From Eonycteris spelaea (taxonomy: Eukaryota; Chordata; Mammalia; Chiroptera; Pteropodidae), in assembly GCA_003508835.1 (NCBI GenBank), contig PUFA01000077.1, forward strand, positions 5,718,001 to 5,782,000: a stretch of 64,000 nucleotides of DNA, read 5' to 3'. Within the stretch, counting starts at the first letter, position 1; each line of letters begins with the position of its first letter. Positions 1-9,976 of this stretch are shown piece after piece. The notes beneath the pieces were generated by a model. That model was not told the DNA's origin. It ran no database searches and saw only the letters and a program-made list of their open reading frames with translations. Position numbers and translations under genes: made by a program.

Positions 1-339
1 TGTTAGACAGCCAGAGTAGATTAAGACAGTCTTAGACATGTGGCTGCTAGCACAACCCAGAATGAGGCTGACCTAGGAGAAGGAGTGCTACTTGGGGTGC
101 CCCAACCCATGCTGAGACCAGAACGAACAGGACTTGTATTCTCAGAAGTGCCCCTGAGAGGAAGGCCACTGAGCCAAACATTTCCAGAGACAGAGAGAGG
201 CAGAAGCATTCTTACAGAAAACACTTTTCCTGGGAAGCGGGAGTGGGGAAAGTCATTCCCCTCAAATATCACTATGCTACCGAATGAGGCGTGTTTCCAT
301 TCACTTATTACTCAGCAAACATTTACTCAGCATCTTTCC
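1..339. other. unique non-coding stretch
   Basis: No repeat, RNA gene or credible coding frame was recognised. A 125-residue frame runs through from about 40 to 417 but has no domain-like features and enters an old LTR. Confidence 0.4.
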
Positions 340-925
340 TTCTATTGCTGTGTAAGAAATCACCATAAACTGAGCATCATAAAACAAATACAAATTCATT
401 TGTTGCACAATTTGTAAGTCAGAAGTCTGGACACGGTGCAATTGCATTTTCAACTCGGGGTCTCACGGGGCGAAATCCAGATGTTGGCCAGAGCTGCAGT
501 CCTGGTCTCAGGATATTCTTCTTCCAAGCTATGTGGTTATTGGCAGAATTCAGTTCCTTGTGGTTGTAGGACTGAGGTCCCCGTTGTCTTCTTAACTGTC
601 AGCCAAGGGACAGCTAGAGGTGGCTCTCAGGTCCTGGCCATGTGACCCCTCCATTGCAGTGCCAGAGAGCCCCCAGTATAAAATCTCTCTCACGCTTTGA
701 ATGTCCCTGACTTTTTCTTCAGCCAGACAGAGAAATCTGTCTGCTTGTAAAGGGCTCATGTGATTAGATCAGGCCTATCCAGATAATCTTCATGATCTCT
801 GGATTTTAAAGTCAACTGATTTGAGCCTTTAGTTACACTTGCAAATCCTTTCATCGCAGTTAGAGTTTGCATATCCAAGAGCTAGAATCTTGGGGCCACC
901 TTAAAATTCTACCGACCATGTATAT
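340..925 (-). mobile_element. MLT1-like solo LTR (ERVL-MaLR), diverged
   Basis: Read on the minus strand, the stretch follows the order typical of MLT1-type LTRs. It contains the complements of the 'ggggccacctt', 'gataatctt' and 'cagaattcagttcctt' blocks, and a high-identity stretch at 500-660. No internal retroviral region is attached, so it is a solo LTR remnant. Subfamily is uncertain. Confidence 0.5.
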
Positions 926-1500
926 TCCGTGTTGGGCAAAAAGTGAAGACACAAAGATGACTGACAAAATACCCATCCACAAAGGATTTACAGTCAAGTG
1001 GGTGTGGCAAATATAGAGGCATGACTAGGTACAAGGCAATAACTGCTAATCCAAGGAAAGAGCAATATTATGTCAGACTTCAGAGACGACAGGATTAAAT
1101 CTCTTGGGAAGAGTATAAGACAGTTTCCCAAAGGTAGTAACATTTGATCCAGTCTCGAAGCACAGAGCAGGGAAGGCATCCCAGGTACAGGGCGCACCCT
1201 TTCCGGGGATGGGAAAGACCATAGCAAATTTAGGGAGTGACAAGGAACATAGAGATTCTTAATCTTGGAGGATAAGATTAGAAGAAGCAGACCAGGCTGG
1301 AAAAGAGGGTTGGGGCCGGTTGGTGCAAGAGGACCCATGTCACCCTAAAGAATGGGAAGCAACACAAGATGGTAAGCAAGGAAATGACCGAGCAAGACCT
1401 GCACATTGCTGATGGCAGGGTACCACAGGTAGATAGAGACTGGCGTCAGAGAAATGAGTTAGTTGGTGTTTACGGCATCCAAGTTCCTCCAACTAACCCG
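925..1500 (-). mobile_element. L2 LINE 3' fragment
   Basis: Minus-strand L2 features occur in the expected order. First comes the 'tttacagtcaagtggg' block near 987 (complement of the L2 3' end), then a 'gtaacatttgat...ctcgaag' block near 1137 and a 'gcatcccaggtacagg' block near 1177. Homology fades after about 1400. There is no coding potential. Confidence 0.55.
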
Positions 1501-1895
1501 ATGCTTTTTAGAGGGAGCAATATTAGAACTGATTCATTTGTGAGAGGCAGACAGGTGTCAGCCGTATGAGACGTGTGCCCCTGGTAGCTTGTGTGGTGCA
1601 TAAGACGGTTTTAAAGGAAGCATGGATGCTGCAGTCATGGCTCTGACTCAGAAAGAAGATTACTCCTTTTCAGGCCTCATTCCATCCTTTTAAGAAGCTC
1701 AAGAGAAAGCTCTCGGTTTGGTGGTGTCTGTCTTTAACACCTTTCTGACACCTTTACCCTCGGGCTCCACCTTCTGCAAATAACAGGATCTAGCTAGCTT
1801 CATAGCACTCTTTCTTTCCACAAATTATTTTTACTGGTACCTGTCGTTTGTTACAAGCAGTATTGGATTTCTTTTTTACCGTCATGATAAAAAGC

Positions 1896-1896
<1 letters not shown>

Positions 1897-1932
<36 letters not shown>
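1897..1932. repeat. (TTA)n microsatellite
   Basis: About twelve uninterrupted TTA units. It is long enough to be length-variable between individuals. Confidence 0.95.
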
Positions 1933-1933
<1 letters not shown>

Positions 1934-2106
1934 ATAAGTGCATTTAAGTTTTTAATGTGAACCACTACAAATAAAAATGTTTAAGAGTACTGCAGGTGGT
2001 ACATATGCCATGGGGAGAAAATCGTGAAGGTGGTTTGCAAACGAGTTCATTTGCGACACATTGGTAAAGCCGGCAGGATTTGCAGCCAATCCAACTTGTG
2101 CTCAAG

Positions 2107-2270
2107 TCCCCCTTCCGACTTATTAGCTGGATGGCCCATGGACAATTCATAAACCTCTATAAGCCTCAGTTTCCTCCTACAAGTTGAGGAGCTGCCATAC
2201 CTACTCAGAAGGTAGTGAACATTACATGAAACAAAGCGTGAGAACCACCTTCTAGGTCACCTTGTACATC
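2107..2270 (+). mobile_element. MIR SINE
   Basis: Plus-strand MIR core: 'cttattagctg', then 'aacctctataagcctcagtttcctc', then a degraded 'acatgaaa...gcgtgagaacc' tail. The tRNA-derived head is missing. Confidence 0.7.
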
Positions 2271-2719
2271 GTGGGCACTTGGAGTCCCCACATCATGTGT
2301 TTCTCTGAGGTATGGAAACCTCTGTTTTGGGCAAGGCCAAATAGGAACTTAGCTCCAGCACCTACTGAGTGGCAAAACTTAGTAAACAGTACCTAAGAGT
2401 CTTCATCTGCTTAGGATCTGGAATCTAGGGGTGGAGATTCTCAGGCAGAATCTAGCTGAATCCAGCTGTTTTGTGACAAACAACTGATATCAAGAAAAGT
2501 GTTTGACTTGGCAGAGCGCCAGCCCAGACTCTATGGACCAGGCCCGCCCCACTCGAACTGGCCTCCTCTACAATCCCAGAATGCTGCATTGTACAGAAAT
2601 CAGTGGGAAGGACATCCGGAGTATTTGTGCAAATGAAGACATGTGGAAAATTCTTTCCATTTCTATCATTTACCATGTAATAAACCACCCCCCTTTACGC
2701 ATATTAAACAACTACCGTT

Positions 2720-3000
2720 TCGTTATCATCTCTCATGATTCTGTGGGCTGACTGGGTTAAACTAGGTGGCTCTCCTGTTCTACATGATGTCACATAGAGC
2801 TATAGTCAGCTGCGGGGTTAATCCGGCTGGAGCATCCAAGATGGCTCGTTCACATGGCTCAAGTCTGACGGGATATCAGCCAGAAACCAGCTGGGGCTAC
2901 TGTCCCTAGCATCTTGCTTTTCCTCCATGTGGCTTCCCCATGAAGCTTTGTGGCTGTTTTTGTTGTTCAACCTTGTATGAAACATTTTTACACAGCCATT
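2720..3000 (-). mobile_element. old LTR-like interspersed repeat, family not assigned
   Basis: The 'catgattctgtgggctgactggg' start, the 'ccaagatggctcgttcacatggc' block and the 'ccatgtggcttcccca' block recur in ancient mammalian LTR elements read in antisense. I cannot name the family with confidence. Confidence 0.35.
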
Positions 3001-3009
3001 AAAAGTGGC

Positions 3010-3480
3010 ATGTAAAAAAGGCATAAAATTCACAGTGACAAGAAAAATAGTATTTATATAAGGGTCACATTAACCATAGAGGTGGACCACTTAAAATATT
3101 TTTGTACATCTGTCCAGATACCCTTCTTCACTCATTCAAATATCAGCTCAAAAAGAGGACATTACTTTCTATCCTTTACCAAGCTTTTATTCATGTTCAT
3201 AGAATTTATTATCTGGTATATATTTACTTATTATCTAGATCTAATATAAGTTCTGTAAAAAAAAAAAAGCAGACAATTTTTGAAAAATTTAATGTAGGCA
3301 CACATATATAACAAAATATTCATAGTGCTTTCTTTGGGGGAGTAAAATTAAGTGATATCTATGCATTTATCTTGTGTATTTATTTTTGCTTATGCATTCC
3401 TTTAACAGATATGTTTTATGTATGTGAATTTTTGAAATTGCAGCAATTAATATGCATTATTTTCATATGAGAAAAGATAC
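3010..3480. other. AT-rich non-coding stretch
   Basis: AT-rich sequence with an A-run at 3258-3269. It may include degraded LINE tail sequence, but nothing is assignable. Confidence 0.4.
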
Positions 3481-3487
3481 TAAGAGA

Positions 3488-3700
3488 TGACATTTACTGA
3501 CCACTCAGTGGGTCAAGTGCTAAAGCTCAATTCTTTACGTGAATTATCTCAACATCCCTGGGAGACAGGTAGTACTGTTATCCCCATTTTTATCCCCAAG
3601 TATTCATAGATAAGGATACTACAAGTCTGGAGAAGTTAAGCAAGCGCTGGAGCTGGAATTCAAACCCAGAGCCTCCACGCTATAGCCAAATGACTAACTA
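3488..3700 (-). mobile_element. MIR SINE
   Basis: Antisense MIR across nearly the full core: 'gaattatctcaacatccctggga', then 'tatccccattttta', 'agaagttaagcaag' and 'ctggaattcaaaccca'. The last block is the complement of the tRNA-like B-box region. Confidence 0.8.
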
Positions 3701-3764
3701 TATCTACAAAAACATCATGGTCCATATAAGTTCATATGAAGAATAGGGAGGCAGTACATATGTC

Positions 3765-3840
3765 TCATTGGAGGCTCACAAAATCTTAGGAAGAAAGCCA
3801 GCAGCATTATTATCCCTATTTTAAAGACAAATTCATGGGC
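3765..3840 (-). mobile_element. MIR fragment
   Basis: Short antisense core around 'ctcacaaaatctta' and 'attattatccctatttta'. It lies close to the preceding MIR in the same orientation. Confidence 0.4.
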
Positions 3841-4058
3841 CCCTATAACCATGTCTTGCCATCTGTCTCCTACCACACCTTTGTAACAGGTGCTTCCTGT
3901 CCCCTCCCCATAAGCCTTTTCCCCCACAATACTGGGCGAGATAGATCTTTCTTAGCTCTTTCATGTATTTTCTGAAGACACGGCTCTGTTTCTCTCTGGC
4001 AGGCTTGAGGCTTTGTTGTTTATAAGCAAATCTGCAGGGGAATTTACATAAGCCAGAA

Positions 4059-4133
4059 GTTGGGAGATTTGGGTTGTAGTGTTGGCACTGCCACCAACTG
4101 GGAGCCTCAGTTTCCCCACCTGTAAAATGATCT
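4059..4133 (+). mobile_element. MIR fragment
   Basis: Contains 'gatttgggttgtagt', 'ggcactgccaccaactgg' and 'cctcagtttccccacctgtaaaatg'. The central MIR core is preserved and the tail is lost. Confidence 0.7.
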
Positions 4134-4385
4134 TGTCAGAGAAACAGACGCCTAAGGACAAAGGCAGAGCTATGTTTCTCTGGAAATCCAGATCAAGGGG
4201 GCCGCCTTTGTGTTTCCTCCCCTGACACAAAGTCCATGTTCCATAGAAACAAAAGTTTTGACCTCAGGAAAATGCGGTGCTTAGCTAAAATCATTTCAGG
4301 TAAACAGGAGGTTTGCGTGCTATTGAACAGCACCGGCTCCCTATTCTGGATGAGTCTTAACGAGAAACGTACTTCATGCATGCAC

Positions 4386-4560
4386 TCATTCATTCAGCCA
4401 TGACTCACTGTGCACCTACAATACACCAGGCAGGTTTAAGTTGGGGTATAGCAGTGAACTAAATAAAGCGCCTGCCTGTAGGAACCTTACGTTCTTGTGG
4501 GGAGACAGATAAATAAATGAAGAAATATATATGAAATCGTATAGGATAAAAAGACCTTTG
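4386..4560 (-). mobile_element. L2 LINE 3' end
   Basis: Antisense L2 terminus: 'gtgcacctacaatacaccaggca', 'tatagcagtgaactaaata' and 'ccttacgttcttgtggggagaca'. This is the complement of the L2 3' tail, starting at the extreme 3' end. Confidence 0.75.
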
Positions 4561-4664
4561 GAGTGAGAATTCTCCTCCAGGGCTCTGCAAATAAAAAGAG
4601 GGACAGTGTCAGATAGTGGCTACATTTAGTCTTCTTTTGGGTGCAATAGAAAATGGTGAAAAGG

Positions 4665-4873
4665 GGGCACAGAAATAGCATTGGCCTTGCAATGGCAAGA
4701 GTTGGATTTAAATCATGGTTCTGAATGTAGTCTGTGAACCTAAACTAATCACTCTAACCTTTGTAAGTTTCAGTCACCTCCTCTGTACTACAGGGATAAG
4801 AGCACCAGTTCTGCTCGCCTTCCAGGGATGATGCGAGCATCAAACTAGACCATGAAATCAAATAAATAATACA
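4665..4873 (+). mobile_element. MIR SINE, near full length
   Basis: Runs from the tRNA-like head ('tagcattggcc...gttggatttaaatc') through the core ('aatcactctaacctttg', 'ctcctctgtactacaggga') to the AT-rich tail. Confidence 0.75.
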
Positions 4874-5209
4874 CTCTGAGCTTCCCCATTTTGTACACGC
4901 TCAGTTCTATACTCCAAGCAAGTTCAAGCCACTGCTAAGTCAAGTTGCTGCTGAACTTGAAAACATCAAGACCCAGCTCAGATCCTATCAATGTCCATGG
5001 GATTTTCTTCTCAAGGCATGAAACGTTTTCTATCAAACCACGGGGCAAGGTGATGCTGACGTGGAAGGAAACAGTATCTGTCTAGCATTTTTCTTTTCTC
5101 CTCCCTCTTGTAGGTATTCTGTAAAGCACGTGAATGTTCCAAAAAGTCATGCCCTGTCTTGCTTTGTTGTAAGTAGTAGCTGATCTGTGCTACAGTTTGT
5201 AAATTGAGA
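4874..5209. other. unique non-coding stretch
   Basis: No family recognised. An A-plus-purine segment around 5050-5110 is followed by a T/C-rich tract that ends in 'ttgtag' at about 5113. This resembles an acceptor site, but no supporting exon frame follows. Confidence 0.35.
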
Positions 5210-5375
5210 TTTCATAGTTTTCATTCCTCTTAAGAGTCTTATAATGTAAAAAAAAATTAAATAAACGAGCATATGGAAGGATACATACCAAAATGATCAC
5301 CATTAGCTGATTGGACAGCTGATAATTGGTTTGCTTTTCTTACTTGCTTCTCTGTATTCTTTTCTTAAAAAAAAA
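5210..5375 (+). mobile_element. L1-type LINE 3' UTR fragment (tentative)
   Basis: The 'ggatacataccaaaatgatcacc' block, then 'ctctgtattcttttcttaaaa' and a terminal A-run at 5366-5379, resembles the 3' UTR and tail of old L1M elements. Confidence 0.35.
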
Positions 5376-5702
5376 AAAATTATCTAGCATGCACTGTGCA
5401 GGGATCAGATGGCAGGAAGGGGCGACCCTGCAATTCTTATCTTCATTCCAAATCTTTGCTGGGCCTGACACGGCTGCTTAGGGTTTGTAAGCCAGTGTGT
5501 CTTTATTGCATTAGATGCACGGGTCCTCAAGGATAATGCTGGGTTTTTATTTATTTCTTCTCCTGCCATTTCTCAATTTTTAAGATTTCCTAGCCATGCT
5601 TTGTTGTCACCAGATTATAGACAGAAGCTGTTCTCTCCTCCCTAGGCCTCTATAAAGCACCATGATGAATTCTTGTCCTTCGTTTGTTTTGAAGCCACCA
5701 GG

Positions 5703-5922
5703 CAAAGATTTGAATCCAGGTTCTACTAGTTACTGGCCGAGTGACTTTGGAGATGTTTCTTAATCTCTCTGCACTGCAGTTTTGTCATCTGTAAAAGGAT
5801 TGGAAACAATACCCATGGGAGTAGACGGTTTGAGGATTTGACAAGATAATGCATCTGAAGGGCTGGCACTGTGCCTGGCACCTGGTGGGGCCTCAGAATG
5901 TGATTGCCGTTAATAAAAGTCA
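5703..5922 (+). mobile_element. MIR SINE, near full length
   Basis: 'gatttgaatccaggttc' head, 'gtgactttgg...cttaatctctctgca' core, 'cactgtgcctggcac' tail and terminal 'taataaaag'. One of the better preserved copies here. Confidence 0.85.
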
Positions 5923-5996
5923 TCTTGGGAAGCACGAGAGGCTGTTCTAGGCTGGGGGCGGAGCTCGCGTTGTAATAGACAGTGGACTTGTGCAAT

Positions 5997-6600
5997 CATT
6001 AAGAACTCGGGGTCCAGTGAACCCGGGTTAAATCGTTTCCTCCATTCGTTTCCAGTAAGTGACTACACTTCTCTGAGTCTTGGTTCCCTCATCTGCAAAT
6101 GGGCATAAGATAACATACCTTAACAGTGGTTCTCAAAACATGATCTGGGACCCTGGAGGGCCCCAAGACCCTTTCAGGGAATACCTCAAGGTCAAAACCA
6201 TTTCATAATAGTGCTTAAATGTCACTTGCCCTCTTCACACCCATTCTCTCACAAGTACACAATAGCTTTCCATAGGTTATGTGACATGAAATGGTGTCAT
6301 TGCTTTGCTAGCTAATAGAAAGCGTTGGTAAAGTCCTATGTTTTAGTTTTTCTCCAATTTAATTTCTAATACGTTTACTTTCTAATATGGTAAATATCTG
6401 TGTATATCTATGTACATTTCCCACATAAACAAGAGCTATTTGGGGTCCTCAACAATTTTAAGTTTAAAAGAAAACTGAGACCAAAAAAAAAAAAAACCCC
6501 CTCTGAGAGAATCACTGACTGATAGGTTGTTGAAAAGATTAAGTAACAACTGGCACATACATACAAAACACTCGATAAATATTACTCTTATAATTATTGA
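5997..6600 (+). mobile_element. MIR SINE interrupted by a hAT element
   Basis: The left part (5997-6123) has the head 'aagaactcggggtccagtg' and core 'ccctcatctgcaaatgggca'. The right part (6518-6600) resumes with 'ataggttgttgaaaagatta', 'ctggcacata' and 'ctcgataaatatt', the MIR tail. The break is filled by the DNA transposon at 6124-6517. Confidence 0.8.
6124..6517. mobile_element. hAT-Charlie-type nonautonomous DNA transposon
   Basis: Terminal inverted repeats 'cagtggttctcaaaac' on the left and the degraded 'gagaatcactg' on the right are typical of Charlie-group hAT elements. Internal blocks 'ggaccctggagggccccaagaccctttcaggga' and 'gagctatttggggtcctcaa' fit the same family. No transposase frame. 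An 8-bp target duplication is no longer legible. Confidence 0.75.
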
Positions 6601-7640
6601 TTCCAAAGCTCCTGAATCATATCAGATTAGGGTTGGCCTACTCCGCCTACATGTTAAGCAAACTGGAATCATAACACTTAATGCGCAAGTCGCCCTTGTT
6701 TTATTCCCTGCTGTTTGTTTATATAGTGAAAGTTCAGTCCACACTAAACTTTGCCCGATCTAAGGACAGTGCAGCACGTCCAAAACCCCCACAGCGCCCA
6801 TGAGAACCAAGCGCCCTGAAGACAGGAAAACCACAGAGACAGGCCAGCGGGTTTATTTACCCTGCTTGGCTACACCTGGACCCTTCCCACCCTATGAATC
6901 TCTCATCCAGCCAGAAGCAGGTGCTAGCGGGGTGATGGTGAAGGAGCCTGGGCTTACAGAAACTCTCCTCAGCAATGGACCATCCAAAGGAAGCGCAACC
7001 TCAAAATAGGAATAGCTTCTTTAGGGGTTCAGTAATGTCCAGGGAAACAAACTGAGAACTATACTTATTTAAAAGGAGCAGGAAAGTGGTGTAATGACCT
7101 GAGTCAAGAGTCAGAGTAAGAAAGAGTAAGACCTGGAAAGTCAAGGGTAAGAAACGTAAAAATATTAAAGTTGGGGTGGGGGGGGGTTCTTTTACTCTTC
7201 TGACACACTCCTGCTGACACACCCCCGAGGGAAGAAAAAACAGCATTCCTAAATTCTGATGTTGAAGGCATCAGACGTGGATGGCAAGTATTGGAGGATC
7301 TTAGACAACAGGTATCAAATGAGTGAGAAAGATGTGATGCAGTTTGGGTCACAGTCATTAACGGAGTTCTTAACAGAATTGTTAAGAGCCAGGCAATGTA
7401 CTTCTCAGGTGTTTGAGCATCACACGTGACTCCCTCCCAGATCAGGATCCTGTTTTATGCCTTGTGAAAAAAAAACAAACCGACCCTGCATCAGCAGTAA
7501 CCGAAGAAACAGGTGCAGGCCAGTAAGAAAGTTTTGCATATGAGCTATTTTTATTTTTACTGCAACAATTCCTGGGGTCCCACGGGTCCGTGTTAGAGAA
7601 ACTGGAGCCCTAGAAGAGACCCTAGAAGAACCTTTTGGTG
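6601..7640. other. unique stretch upstream of the CpG island
   Basis: No named repeat. It contains a G-run at 7171-7185 and an A-run near 7467-7475. CpG density rises towards 7.6 kb. Short open frames on both strands look random. Confidence 0.4.
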
Positions 7641-7689
7641 GCTTTCTTCTCCCCCACCGTAGAAAAACGAACACACAAACACACAAAAA

Positions 7690-8460
7690 GACGAGAAGGT
7701 CACCAAGTGCCTTTGCCCAGGAGTCGCTTCCCAAGACCAGCTGTCCCCGACCCAGTCTCCGCCGTCGCCTACAGCCACTCAGCTGCACACGGCCACCTGT
7801 TGCTGCCCTCGCGCCCAGAGCCGAGTACCAAACCACCGCTAGAGTTCGTTCTAATTCCCCGAAGCAGAGACTGGCCGAGAAGCCCCAGCGCTCGGCGCCT
7901 GCGAAGCCTCAGGGCGGGCGGGAACTCCGCCGAGCCTCCCGGTCCCGGGCGCCCTTTGTTTTCTCCCAGCGTCGCAAGAAGACCCCGCACAGCACCCCCT
8001 CGCCCTCGCTCAGGTCGTGCGCGCCTCGCGCTCAGCTCACGCACAGGAGATGCGGGCGCGCCGAGATGCCCCCCAGAGGGGAAACGGGTCCATCCGGGCA
8101 GGAACGTGTGGCGCCGACAGGTTGCCCCGTGAGCTTCTCAAGCGTGTCCTGGATCGCGATTCGCTTAGAGCCCCTTAGCCGAGCACTGTTGCAAGAGTGT
8201 GTTGCCCAGAACGTCAGTTCGCGGTTCCCGAGACCGCAGGCGAAGGGCAGCTAGATCCCGGCACTTCAGTGCTCTAAGGGGGCGGGGCGGTTAGGGATCT
8301 CCTCCCACCGAGACCCGCAGGGTCCCAACTCCGAAAGTGACCCGCCTCGCTTCTCAGGGACTCACTCCCCTGCCCGCGCCGCGGAGTGTGCATTTCTCCG
8401 AGTCTGAGAATCGCAGCTGAACGCCGGCCCCGCAGGAGCTGAAGTCAGCTCCCAGGGCGT
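7690..8460. promoter_or_regulatory. CpG island, left lobe
   Basis: Dense CpG and high GC from about 7690 to 8460, in contrast to the CpG-poor flanks. An AT-rich gap with an A-run (8482-8497) and a 'tatataa' at about 8583 separates it from the main lobe. No donor site with a convincing exon was seen. It may be a second or divergent promoter, or the shore of the main island. Confidence 0.65.
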
Positions 8461-9229
8461 GTTTGTTTATTGACTCTTAAGGAAAAAAAAAAAAAAAGTT
8501 TGAGGATCTTTAACCAACCTTGGACCTGGCGCGAGCGGAAATCTCAGACTCCCTCGTCAAAAGTCACCTAATTTCAAGTCGTTATATAACTAGGGGCTTT
8601 TTCTTAACCTCCCTCCTGCAAGCCCTCTCCTTACTAGTTCAGGGGTAAAATGTGTCTCGCTTTTCAAAAAAAAAAAAAAATTTAGTCATTATTATTTCCC
8701 TGAGCCCAAAGATGAGAGAAGACTCAGGCCCCACCCACGCGCTGCCCCTTGCGCCGCGGAAGGGACACGGGGTCCTGTGGTGCCTCCCGGGCAGGGCAAG
8801 CACCCGAGCCCTGCGGTCCCTCCGTCCGCCGCTCCACGTGGTCAGGATCAACAGTTTGCAGAGCTCATCAGTGACACCTTGAACTTTTCATAAAGAAAAT
8901 GGGTATTGCACTGGGAGGGTTCGGCCTTGGCCGCCGCGCGGGTCGTGCTTAATATTCAATGATCTCGCTCACGCCTCCCACCTCCTCCCCTCACAGAAAT
9001 TCCACCGACTCCGTTACTGGGCTCAGATTTACAAGTTAATTCGCTGCCCCCACCCCAACCTTGGCTAGTAACCAGCGCCTTTAGGGCTAGCGTCCCCCCT
9101 CCCCAACCTACCCCCCTCCCCCCAGCTCCCGCCTGAAAATGACATTTGGCCGGCGTCTCGGGAGGGGGCTGAATTTCACTTTGTAACTTTCTGCGGAACC
9201 CGAGCCCGGGTGGCAGCTCGGGTGGTGGT

Positions 9230-9270
9230 ATCGTATGCAAATACGCATGCTGACGTTACAGATCATGTGG
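9230..9270. promoter_or_regulatory. POU octamer / CRE half-site / E-box cluster
   Basis: A perfect octamer ATGCAAAT lies at 9235-9242, followed by GCATGC (9245-9250), TGACGT (9251-9256) and CATGTG (9264-9269) within 40 bp. This is just upstream of the T-runs and the predicted first exon. The motifs are seen directly; factor binding is inferred. Confidence 0.5.
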
Positions 9271-9299
9271 GTTTTGGAGATTCCCCACTGATCGAGACA

Positions 9300-9352
9300 T
9301 TTTTTTTTTCCTCTTTTTTTTTTTCTCCCTTCTTTTTTTTTTTTTTTTTTTA
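9300..9352. repeat. poly-T runs
   Basis: Three long T-runs separated by short C/T breaks, ending at 'taaatttt'. They sit in the middle of an otherwise GC-rich island, directly 5' of the candidate exon. Confidence 0.9.
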
Positions 9353-9544
9353 AATTTTGGCCACTGTCGTCCGTACGGGGGCTTTTTCTGTCTGTCTGTC
9401 TGTCCGGCGGGCGGGCGTTCTCCCTCTTTCCCACGGAGCCCGAGCCGGGAGCCCGGTGGGGAGTGGGGAGTGGGTGGGGGCAGCCAGCAGAGTTCCATTT
9501 TGGAACGCCCGTGCCGCGTCTCCGCGTTCCCAGCCCCGGCGCAG
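9353..9544 (+). other. candidate non-coding first exon
   Basis: The exon end is set by a consensus donor, gcgcag|gtaaga, with GT at 9545-9546. The start is not defined; the T-runs make a start to their right, near 9360-9400, plausible. It includes a (TCTG)4 run at about 9388-9403. A frame is open from 9357 but its composition looks random, so a 5' UTR exon is more likely than coding. The alternative is a chance donor in GC-rich DNA. Confidence 0.4.
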
Positions 9545-9639
9545 GTAAGAAACTTCGCCTCGGCGCCCTGCACCCCCGGCCCGGCGCCGCCAGCCCCGCG
9601 CCCCGCACGCCGGGCGCCGGCACTCCAGCCCAACTTTCC

Positions 9640-9641
<2 letters not shown>

Positions 9642-9685
<44 letters not shown>
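9642..9685. repeat. (CCG)n trinucleotide repeat
   Basis: About fourteen or fifteen pure CCG units, roughly 100 bp 3' of the donor. In either strand it produces poly-Ala, poly-Arg or poly-Pro in translation, which creates spurious long frames. Confidence 0.95.
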
Positions 9686-9687
<2 letters not shown>

Positions 9688-9903
9688 GGCTCCCGAAAAT
9701 GTGTTGTTAATGGGACTTGGCCGGGTTTGTGATCGGAAGAGGGGGTGCGGACTAGGGGGAGGAGGGGAGGGGGGGTGCGGGCTCTTTTTTGCGGGAGGGA
9801 GGAAATAAGAAGATCCGGGGTGGGGGAGAGATTTTTTTTTAAGAGTTCTGATTACAAGTTTGGATAAATGGGAGCCAGCCCGGAGGAGGAGGAGGAAAAA
9901 CAT

Positions 9904-9976
9904 GTCTACGTTTCCCTATGTCGACATAAGCCACAAAAAAATATGGCGTCCGCTTTCGACAGGGCGTTACGTAGAC
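9904..9976. promoter_or_regulatory. palindrome-rich element with YY1-like site
   Basis: GTCTACG (9904-9910) and its exact complement CGTAGAC (9970-9976) bracket a perfect 12-bp palindrome, TATGTCGACATA (9917-9928), and an AAATATGGCG site (9939-9948) resembling YY1. It lies in the CpG island, in the candidate first intron. Confidence 0.4.

Noticed and set aside
5040..5115. possible internal exon acceptor near 'ttgtag'
   Set aside because: A pyrimidine tract precedes the AG, but no conserved-looking open exon or donor follows within a normal exon length.
7635..8132. 165-residue plus frame in the left CpG lobe
   Set aside because: Arg/Pro-rich composition artefact with overlapping minus-strand frames and no known motif.
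9256..9903. 215-residue minus-strand frame with poly-Ala and poly-Lys
   Set aside because: Poly-Ala is the (CCG)n tract and poly-Lys the T-runs read in antisense. There is no protein-like sequence between.
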